From NCBI RefSeq assembly GCF_049568105.1, contig NZ_CP145335.1, positions 930,001 through 994,000 on the forward strand: a stretch of 64,000 bases of DNA. Reading direction: 5' to 3'. The notes under the pieces were generated by a model. The model was not told the origin of the DNA, searched no databases, and saw nothing but the letters and a program-made list of their open reading frames with translations. Shown here piece after piece: positions 57,870-64,000 of this stretch. This stretch comes from Salinisphaera sp049568105. GTDB lineage: Bacteria; Pseudomonadota; Gammaproteobacteria; Nevskiales; Salinisphaeraceae. Position numbers and translations under genes: made by a program. Each line of letters starts with the position of its first letter. The stretch's first letter is position 1.

Positions 57870-58670
57870 TTACTTCGGGATATAAGACAGCCAGTCGTGG
57901 CGGTCGTCGCCATAGGCGATGAACCAGTCGTTGAGCAGGCTATCGGTCTCGTTGTAACGCAACGGGCGCCCACGGGCGTCGGTGACATAACCGCCCGCGG
58001 CCTTGAGCACGGCATGGCCGGCGGCGGTGTCCCATTCGCTGGTCGGTCCCAGGCGTGGATAGTAGTCGGCCTGACCTTCGGCGATGACGCAGAACTTGAG
58101 CGACGAACCCATGCTGACCGGGTGGAAATCCGGCATCCGGGCCAGCAACTGTTCGATCGCATCCGAACGATGCGAGCGCGACACCAGAATTCGCGGCTTG
58201 TCGGTCTGTGCTGCGCTGACCGTGATCGGTTCGATCTCGCCTTCGCCCTCGCGGCGCCAAGCGCCGAGTTCGGCGGCGCCGAACCAGAGCGTATCCAGCG
58301 CCGGTGCATAGACAGCGCCCAGCACCGGTCGGCCATCCTGGATCAGTGCGATGTTGATCGTGAACTGGTCGTTTTTGTTGATGAATTCCCGCGTGCCGTC
58401 GAGCGGGTCGATCAGCCAGTATTCCCGCCATTCCGAGCGCGTGTCATACGGGATCTCACTGCCTTCCTCGGACAGCTGCGGCGTGTCCGGGCTCAGTTCG
58501 GTCAATGCGGCTGCAATGGCGTGATGCGCAGCCAGATCAGCCTGGGTCAGCGGGCTGTCGTCGTCCTTGGTTTCGACGTCGAAATCGCCTTGATAGATCG
58601 GCAATGTCCGAGCGCCGGCATCGACGGCAATACGGCAGACAGAATCCAGCAGTTCGCGGGTGATTTCCAT
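57870..58670 (-). CDS. cysQ: 3'(2'),5'-bisphosphate nucleotidase
   Basis: A 266-residue metal-dependent phosphatase that hydrolyses 3'-phosphoadenosine 5'-phosphate to AMP, recycling PAP from sulfate assimilation and coenzyme use. The inositol-monophosphatase-fold motifs are DPLDGTREFINKNDQFTINI (metal site) and QLSEEGSEIPYDTR, with SEWDTAAGHAVLKAAGG as the C-terminal signature. Length is standard. Confidence 0.94.
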   Translation of the reverse strand: MEITRELLDSVCRIAVDAGARTLPIYQGDFDVETKDDDSPLTQADLAAHHAIAAALTELSPDTPQLSEEGSEIPYDTRSEWREYWLIDPLDGTREFINKNDQFTINIALIQDGRPVLGAVYAPALDTLWFGAAELGAWRREGEGEIEPITVSAAQTDKPRILVSRSHRSDAIEQLLARMPDFHPVSMGSSLKFCVIAEGQADYYPRLGPTSEWDTAAGHAVLKAAGGYVTDARGRPLRYNETDSLLNDWFIAYGDDRHDWLSYIPK

Positions 58671-58751
58671 GGGCGCACGCAGTCTCGATCACAATGAAAC
58701 ACTGCATCATACCGGCCTGCCTGCGACAGACAAGCGCGGTACCGGCATCGC

Positions 58752-60074
58752 TCAATCCTTTTTGGATCTGGGTTTCTGGCCCGGCTTGCCACGACCACGT
58801 CGTCCACTGTTGCCGCCGCGGGGTTTGCGTCGTCGCGGCGCCGGCTGTTCGAAATCGCGGGCGAAATGTTCTTCGGGCGGCATCTCGGCGTCGATCTTGT
58901 GCTCGATATAGGCTTCGATATCGGGCAGGGAATAGACGTATTCCTCGCAGGCAAACGACACAGCATGGCCGGTGTTGCCGGCTCGCGCGGTGCGCCCGAT
59001 GCGGTGCACATAGTCCTGGGCATCCTGCGGCAGGTCGTAGTTGATGACGTGCGATACGTCCGGGATATGCAGGCCGCGGGCGGCGACATCGGTCGCCACC
59101 AGGATCGGCAGCTCGCCCTGCTTGAATTGTTCGAGCAGACGCAGACGCTTGTTCTGGGCGACATCACCAGACAACGTCGCAGCCGAGAAGCCATTGGCGA
59201 CCAACGTATCCTGGATGCGTTCGGCCATGCGTTTGGTGTTGATGAAGATTAGGGTGCGGCCGCTGTCGATCCGACGCAGCAGCCCGATCAGCAGCGCCAT
59301 CTTGTGGTCTTTGGAGACGTGATAGAGCTTTTGTTCGATGGCACCGATGTTGACTGTTTCGGTATCGGTGCGCACCAGTTGCGGATCGTTCATGTGCTCG
59401 TAGGCCAGTTCCAGAACGCGGTGCGAGAGCGTGGCCGAGAACAGCAGATTCTGGCGTTTATCGGGCGCCGGCATCTTGCGGAACAGATAGCGGATATCGT
59501 CGATGAAGCCGAGATCGAACATACGATCGGCTTCGTCGAGCACGGCGACCTCGATCGCCTTGAGGGTATAAACCTTTTGCTTGTAGTAATCGATCAGCCG
59601 GCCCGGCGTGCCGATCAGAATATCCACGCCTTCGGTGAGCGCTTGGCGCTGCGATTCATAGCCGGTGCCGCCGTAGCAGACCACGCATTTAAGACCGGTA
59701 TCGGCGGCCAGCGGCAGGGCATCCTGGTAGATCTGGTCGGCCAATTCGCGGGTCGGCGCGAGAATCAGCGCCCGCGGCTGGGCAGCCTCGGCCGGGGCCC
59801 GCTCGCTGGGCTCGGGGGCAGGTCGCATCAGCCGGTCGAGGGTGGCCAGCAAGAAAGCGGCAGTCTTGCCGGTGCCGGTATGTGCCTGACCGGCGATATC
59901 GCCGCCGGCCAGTGCCAGCGGCAGCGTTTCGGCCTGAATCGGCGTGGCATGGCTAAAACCGCGCTGGTTCAATCCGGCCACGATGGTTTCATGCAGCCCT
60001 AGAGCATCGAGTCGGGTATCGGTGACCAGCTTGCTTGGGCTGGCCGTATCGTCGGTGGTTTGGGTTTCGCTCAT
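58752..60074 (-). CDS. rhlB: DEAD-box ATP-dependent RNA helicase RhlB
   Basis: A 440-residue helicase of the RNA degradosome type. The Q motif is FSHATPIQAETLPL, Walker A AGQAHTGTGKTAAFLLA, DEAD is in VAVLDEADRMFDLGF, SAT in LLFSATLSHR, and the last motif is HRIGRTARAG. The C-terminal tail is arginine- and lysine-rich (RRRKPRGGNSGRRGRGKPGQ). The start at 60074 begins MSETQTTDDTAS; a longer frame to 60263 is not family-like. It is divergent from trxA-rho, the RhlB location in many gammaproteobacteria. Confidence 0.93.
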   Translation of the reverse strand: MSETQTTDDTASPSKLVTDTRLDALGLHETIVAGLNQRGFSHATPIQAETLPLALAGGDIAGQAHTGTGKTAAFLLATLDRLMRPAPEPSERAPAEAAQPRALILAPTRELADQIYQDALPLAADTGLKCVVCYGGTGYESQRQALTEGVDILIGTPGRLIDYYKQKVYTLKAIEVAVLDEADRMFDLGFIDDIRYLFRKMPAPDKRQNLLFSATLSHRVLELAYEHMNDPQLVRTDTETVNIGAIEQKLYHVSKDHKMALLIGLLRRIDSGRTLIFINTKRMAERIQDTLVANGFSAATLSGDVAQNKRLRLLEQFKQGELPILVATDVAARGLHIPDVSHVINYDLPQDAQDYVHRIGRTARAGNTGHAVSFACEEYVYSLPDIEAYIEHKIDAEMPPEEHFARDFEQPAPRRRKPRGGNSGRRGRGKPGQKPRSKKD

Positions 60075-60273
60075 TCGGATTCTCGGTCGTGCCGGTCGCG
60101 CACAAGGGGTCCGTTGACGTTTGCCGTGGTTGTATCGTGTTCGCCCGATGAGGCATCGCGAATCATGTTCAGCCGCATTATGTGCGACCATTCGTGGCGG
60201 CAGGCTGGCCCGCGTTCGCGCGTTGCGGCCGCGGATCGCCAGGGCCGGTACCGGCCACGGCAAATGTCAAAAG

Positions 60274-60303
60274 ACCCTTGGCCCGCGATTGCGGCAAAAG
60301 GGT
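60274..60303 (-). promoter_or_regulatory. hairpin in the rhlB leader region
   Basis: ACCCTT (60274-60279) and AAGGGT (60298-60303) enclose a second GC-rich arm pair (GCCCGC/GCGGC). Read toward rhlB it is followed by CTTTT, so it could act as an attenuator-like element; this is a weak guess. Confidence 0.35.
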
Positions 60304-60344
60304 TGAAAAAATGCTTGAGATAAGCTCCAATACAAGACAAGATT

Positions 60345-60387
60345 ATGCATGCGGCGAACCGCTGCATGCTCGAGTTGCATCAACTCG
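60345..60387 (+). promoter_or_regulatory. tandem hairpins upstream of trxA
   Basis: The first hairpin (60345-60367) has a 9-bp stem with one bulged T and a CGAA tetraloop. The second (60371-60387) has the 7-bp stem CGAGTTG/CAACTCG with loop CAT, followed by CTTTT. The pair looks like folded RNA ending in a weak terminator. Confidence 0.4.
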
Positions 60388-60586
60388 CTTTTCCGGCGCT
60401 TGTTTTGTGCAACCCGCACTATAACAGCTTATGGCCCTGGCGACCGGGTCGCTGGTCATTCGCGCAGCTTGCAAATATTTCCCGCGCCCTTAACTAGGTG
60501 TTAGACGTGCACCGATCATTCGAAGATCGGCAGCCTGCACGCCACACGCTTTCTTCCAATTGGTCCTGCTCACAGTGAGGACGTTC

Positions 60587-60913
60587 ATGAGTGAAAATAT
60601 CGTCAAAGTCAGTGATGACAGCTTCGAGAACGACGTGCTGTCCGCCAGTGGTCCGGTTCTTGTCGATTACTGGGCCGAATGGTGCGGCCCCTGCAAGCAG
60701 ATCGCGCCCGTGCTCGACGAGCTTGCCGACGAGTACGACGGTCGGCTGACTGTTGCCAAGCTTAACGTCGACGAAAACCCCGAGACGCCACCGCGTTACG
60801 GCATCCGAGGCATCCCGACGCTGATGCTGTTCAAAGACGGCGAAGTCGCCGGTACCAAGGTCGGCTCGGTATCCAAGAGCCAGTTGGCCGAGTTTGTTGA
60901 TCAGCACATCTAA
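60587..60913 (+). CDS. trxA: thioredoxin 1
   Basis: A 108-residue cytoplasmic disulfide reductase. The active site is WAEWCGPCKQIAP, and the cis-proline loop is IRGIPTLMLFKDGE. GAGGACGTTC precedes the ATG at 60587. It lies just upstream of rho, as in E. coli. Confidence 0.97.
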   Translation: MSENIVKVSDDSFENDVLSASGPVLVDYWAEWCGPCKQIAPVLDELADEYDGRLTVAKLNVDENPETPPRYGIRGIPTLMLFKDGEVAGTKVGSVSKSQLAEFVDQHI

Positions 60914-61024
60914 ATGCCTGACAGAGATCGGCGCTGCCGGCCCGAGCCGGCGGCGCCTTGATCTCTCCATCCTCGAATCGTTGTCCGTCCGGGCGGCGAA
61001 AATCCCGAATGAGCGTGTATAACC

Positions 61025-62569
61025 GTGTCCGAAGAAACTGTTGAAGAACGCCAGACCAAGGATTCTTCCACTACCTCCAATAACAACAATACGGGTGGCA
61101 GTGGCGGTAACGGTGGTGGAAACAACAACCGCCGCGGCCGGCGTCGCAAAAACAACAACGGCGGTCCGAATAACAACAACAACAATAATAAGAAGAGCAG
61201 CAGCAACCGCGGTCGCTCGGGAGGCAACAAGGGGCCGAACAACCCGCCGAACGAGGATATCGACGAAGCCGAATTCGAAGCCTATGCCGGCGCCGCCGGC
61301 GACGGACCGATCCTCAATCTGACCGAGCTCAAGCGCAAGACGGCAGCCGAGCTGATGGAGATGGCCCAGGACATGGACCTGGACAACATCTCGCGGCTGC
61401 GCAAGCAGGAGCTGATCTTCGCCATGCTCAAGGCGCACGCCAAATCCGGCGAGCGCATCTATGGCGATGGCGTACTCGAGATCCTATCGGACGGTTTCGG
61501 ATTCCTGCGCTCGAACGAATCCTCCTATATGGCCGGGCCGGACGATATTTACGTCTCGCCGAGCCAGATCCGGCGCTTTTCGCTGCGCACCGGGGACAAC
61601 ATTCGCGGGCGTATTCGGCCGCCGAAAGAGTCTGAGCGTTATTTCGCGCTGCTCAAGGTCGATGACATCAACGAGGATCCGCCCGAGAAGTCCAAGGGCA
61701 AGGTTCTGTTCGAAAACCTGACCCCGCTGTTCCCGACCGAGCGGCTGCATATGGAGCTGGGCAACGGCTCCACCGAAGACATTACGGCCCGTACCATCGA
61801 CCTGGTCGCGCCCTTCGGCAAAGGCCAGCGCGGTCTGATCGTCTCGCCGCCCAAGGCCGGCAAGACGATGATGATGCAAAACATCGCGCAGTCGATTGCT
61901 TATAACCACCCGGACTGCCACCTGATCGTGCTGCTCATCGATGAGCGCCCGGAAGAGGTGACCGAAATGGAGCGCTCGGTGCGCGGCGAAGTCGTGTCTT
62001 CGACCTTCGACGAGCCGGCCGCACGCCACGTCCAGGTGGCCGATATGGTCATCGAAAAAGCCAAGCGTCTGGTCGAGCACAAGAAGGACGTGGTGGTTCT
62101 GTTGGATTCCATTACCCGGCTGGCACGCGCCTACAATACGGTCGCGCCGTCGTCCGGCAAAGTGCTGACCGGTGGTGTCGACGCCAACGCCCTGCAGAAG
62201 CCCAAGCGGTTCTTTGGTGCAGCCCGTAACGTCGAGGAAGGCGGCAGCCTGACGATCATGGCCACCGCGCTGATCGAGACTGGCTCCAAGATGGACGAAG
62301 TCATCTACGAGGAGTTCAAGGGCACCGGCAATATGGAAGTCCATCTGGATCGCCGTATTGCCGAGAAACGCATCTACCCGGCTATCCATGTCAATCGCTC
62401 CGGCACGCGCCGCGAGGAGAAGATGGTGCCGCAGGACGAGCTGCAGCGTATGTGGGTGCTGCGCAAGCTGTTGCACGGCATGGACGATCTGGCCGCCATG
62501 GAACTGCTCATCGATCGCATGAAGCAGACCAAGACCAATGCCGAGTTCTTCGAGTCGATGAAGCGCTAG
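61025..62569 (+). CDS. rho: transcription termination factor Rho with an asparagine-rich N-terminal extension
   Basis: A 514-residue RNA-dependent ATPase. Standard Rho homology begins at about residue 97 (ILNLTELKRKTAAELMEMAQ). The RNA-binding domain contains DGVLEILSDGFGFLRS. The ATPase has Walker A in VSPPKAGKTMMMQNIA, Walker B in HKKDVVVLLDSITRLAR, and the C-terminal DLAAMELLIDRMKQTKTNAE. In front lie about 95 extra residues with Asn, Gly, Arg and Ser runs (residues 18-77, including PNNNNNNNKKSSSNRGRSGG), probably disordered. The start is GTG 61025; an in-frame TGA at 61010 limits it, and no ATG lies closer to the conserved core. The N-rich part is discussed under findings. Confidence 0.95.
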   Translation: MSEETVEERQTKDSSTTSNNNNTGGSGGNGGGNNNRRGRRRKNNNGGPNNNNNNNKKSSSNRGRSGGNKGPNNPPNEDIDEAEFEAYAGAAGDGPILNLTELKRKTAAELMEMAQDMDLDNISRLRKQELIFAMLKAHAKSGERIYGDGVLEILSDGFGFLRSNESSYMAGPDDIYVSPSQIRRFSLRTGDNIRGRIRPPKESERYFALLKVDDINEDPPEKSKGKVLFENLTPLFPTERLHMELGNGSTEDITARTIDLVAPFGKGQRGLIVSPPKAGKTMMMQNIAQSIAYNHPDCHLIVLLIDERPEEVTEMERSVRGEVVSSTFDEPAARHVQVADMVIEKAKRLVEHKKDVVVLLDSITRLARAYNTVAPSSGKVLTGGVDANALQKPKRFFGAARNVEEGGSLTIMATALIETGSKMDEVIYEEFKGTGNMEVHLDRRIAEKRIYPAIHVNRSGTRREEKMVPQDELQRMWVLRKLLHGMDDLAAMELLIDRMKQTKTNAEFFESMKR

Positions 62570-62596
62570 TCGGCACCGACCGGAATCGGCAACAAG

Positions 62597-62622
62597 AAAA
62601 GCGGGCCCCTGGGCCCGCTTTT
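62597..62622 (+). terminator. Rho-independent terminator of rho
   Basis: An 11-bp stem (AAAAGCGGGCC, loop CCTG) followed by TTTTTT, 27 bp after the rho stop codon. Confidence 0.9.
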
Positions 62623-62680
62623 TTAATGTCCGCTCGATCGTTCCGGAGAAGGACGATGGAAGGGCATCAGCATGTGCCGA

Positions 62681-63304
62681 TTAGTGCTGTGTCGCGCGCT
62701 GTTCGAGTGCGCTGCCTACGTTGGAAGCGATCGAGTCGCCGACTGTCTGCCAGCCCTGCGATAGGCTGGAGACCAGCGCCGGATAGCCGTCGCGGGGTAA
62801 GGGCGTACGGCGTTTGAAAGTGCGGCTGGCGACGGTGGCGCCCTGCGGCCCGATCAGCGTCCAGCGCCCGGCGACGACGGCGTTGCCGCCGTAGTGGCCG
62901 AAAAAACTGTCGATATAGGTGCGTAGTCGATAGCTTGCATTTTGTGCGTTGGCTGGCCGACTTAGGTTCACGCCGGGCAGTTCGGAAGCCAGCACGCCAT
63001 ACAGCGTATCGGTGAGCTGGTCGGTAAGCGGTGCAGCCCAACGATTGTTGTTGGCGACGACGATGCGATGCACCTCGGTCTGGTACACGATGCCGCCCTG
63101 GTCGAGATAGGACGCCACCGCCACCGGTGCGATCGCCAGGCTTGGTGCGCCTGGGGTCGAGGTCTTGTCTGGCGCCGACGGCCCATCCTCGAGAACGAAC
63201 AGCGACGGCGATCCGTCGTCGCCTGTCGTCGCGCAGCCCGAGATCAATAATAGGGCCGCGCTGAGCAGCAGTATCGATGTGGCGCGCATAGAACGATCGG
63301 TCAT
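62681..63304 (-). CDS. ABC-type transport auxiliary lipoprotein (PqiC-like)
   Basis: A 207-residue lipoprotein with lipobox LLISGC, expected in the outer membrane or periplasm. The DUF330/ABC_trans_aux body contains LAIAPVAVASYLDQGGIVYQ and VVANNNRWAAPLTDQLTDTL, the family signature. It overlaps the upstream PqiB/MlaD-type gene by 4 bp (ATGA), so it should be its partner in a lipid transport complex. ATGs at 63304 and 63289 are both possible starts. Confidence 0.88.
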   Translation of the reverse strand: MTDRSMRATSILLLSAALLLISGCATTGDDGSPSLFVLEDGPSAPDKTSTPGAPSLAIAPVAVASYLDQGGIVYQTEVHRIVVANNNRWAAPLTDQLTDTLYGVLASELPGVNLSRPANAQNASYRLRTYIDSFFGHYGGNAVVAGRWTLIGPQGATVASRTFKRRTPLPRDGYPALVSSLSQGWQTVGDSIASNVGSALEQRATQH

Positions 63305-64000
63305 TGATGGGCCTTGGGAACGGGATCCTCACCCTCGGGGCGGCCGAAGATCAGCGAATTGGGATGATCGCGCAGCGTGCGGGTCAGCGGCGCGGCATCG
63401 TCGAGTACCTGATTGAGCTTGTCCAGCGTGTGATTGAGCTGTTGGTATCCGCGCGAGCCCTGCTGGAAGTTGTCGAGCGTGCCCTGCAGCCGTTCGAGGG
63501 TCTGGTTGATCTCCTCGGGCAGCTCCTGGGTACTGCGCTGGCCGAGCAGGTCGTTGACGTGATGGGTCGACTGGCGCAACTGTTCGAGCGTGTCGTTGGT
63601 GGTGTTCACCGTGTCCTTGAGCTGGTTGACGATCGGGGCGACATCGAGATCGTTGAGTTTGTCCATCAGGTTCGATAGTTGCTGCTGGATACTCGTGATC
63701 TGGCTCGGCTTGCTCGGGAAGACCGGATACTGGCCGACCTTCTGTAGCGTGACCTCGTCGGCATGATGGTCGAAGTTCAATTCGATCATCATCGAGCCGG
63801 TCAGCAGGTTGGAGGATTTGATGGTCGCGCGCAGGCCGTGCTTGAAAAAGCGCCGGTTGTGCATGCGCCATTCTTCATCGCTCCAATGCGCCCAGGCCAG
63901 GCTCGGCCGCTGTGGCTCGATCGCAATCAGCACAGGGATCTTGAAATCCGCAAAGCCGTCGAGCTTGAAGTTGTCGCGATAGAAGGGCACTTCTTCGACC
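63301..64000 (-). CDS. MCE-domain protein, PqiB-like (partial, 5' end outside the window)
   Basis: The C-terminal 230 or so residues of a PqiB/MlaD-family protein. The frame stays open to the window edge, with VEEMPFYRDNFKLDGFADFK at the start of what is visible. The last MCE repeat is followed by a long helical region (QQQLSNLMDKLNDLDVAPIV, then repeated leucine and asparagine heptads), as in PqiB, where it forms a trans-periplasmic needle. The PqiC-like lipoprotein gene follows. The role is lipid transfer between the inner and outer membranes. Confidence 0.85.
   Translation of the reverse strand, partial: VEEVPFYRDNFKLDGFADFKIPVLIAIEPQRPSLAWAHWSDEEWRMHNRRFFKHGLRATIKSSNLLTGSMMIELNFDHHADEVTLQKVGQYPVFPSKPSQITSIQQQLSNLMDKLNDLDVAPIVNQLKDTVNTTNDTLEQLRQSTHHVNDLLGQRSTQELPEEINQTLERLQGTLDNFQQGSRGYQQLNHTLDKLNQVLDDAAPLTRTLRDHPNSLIFGRPEGEDPVPKAHQ

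Larger units (their letters stand above)
60075..60586. other. 512-bp rhlB-trxA intergenic region
   Basis: No gene is supported. It holds three hairpins described separately and a possible -10 box TATAAC at 60420-60425, 162 bp before trxA. The long leader could carry regulation of rhlB, trxA and rho expression. Confidence 0.5.

Noticed and set aside
60243..60256. GGCCGGTACCGGCC palindrome upstream of rhlB
   Set aside because: Short GC-rich palindromes are expected by chance in this genome, and no T-tract or conserved partner was seen.

Overview
The window is a high-GC, gene-dense bacterial chromosome segment. The gene orders pilMNOPQ-aroK-aroB with a divergent PBP1A gene, rhlB divergent from trxA-rho, and linked gltB/gltD point to a gammaproteobacterium. 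The set of compatible-solute and amine/proline catabolism genes would fit a marine or halophilic lineage such as Salinisphaera; that placement is inference, since no marker gene could be searched.

Layout. 1-3.6 kb: an ECF sigma factor and its RskA-type anti-sigma factor, a DUF547 protein and malate dehydrogenase. 3.8-8.5 kb: a tightly coupled + strand operon (FAD amine-oxidase-like protein, DUF1365, cyclopropane-synthase-like methyltransferase, GPH-type MFS carrier) that resembles the singlet-oxygen/furan-fatty-acid gene set known from Rhodobacter. It runs convergently into a - strand operon hemE-acyltransferase-SDR-ctaG, and the 3' ends overlap. 12-18 kb: pyrF, then a LysR regulator divergent from an omega-aminotransferase, alanine dehydrogenase and CoA-acylating semialdehyde dehydrogenase, which together make a closed beta-alanine to acetyl-CoA route. 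18-28 kb: a nine-gene - strand operon with a spermidine/putrescine-type ABC transporter and five oxidoreductase/HAD enzymes, next to a GcvA-like regulator. 29.4-36 kb: proline use (putP, a 36-residue membrane ORF, putA, a divergent AraC-type regulator with a perfect inverted repeat in the shared promoter region). 36-40 kb: RpiR regulator, DmpA-type aminopeptidase, APC permease. 40-48 kb: glutamate synthase and the shikimate genes aroB and aroK. 48.7-56.4 kb: type IV pilus assembly genes pilQPONM and PBP1A. 56.5-64 kb: a conserved unknown, a universal stress protein, cysQ, rhlB, trxA, rho with an asparagine-rich N-terminal extension, and the end of a PqiBC-type lipid transport operon cut by the window edge.

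No rRNA, tRNA, CRISPR array, insertion sequence or prophage was seen. The most rewarding items are the UfaM-like methyltransferase operon (the methyltransferase has lost two of the bicarbonate ligands of true cyclopropane synthases), the N-rich Rho, the hidden small ORF between putA and putP, and the amine-uptake operon of unknown substrate.
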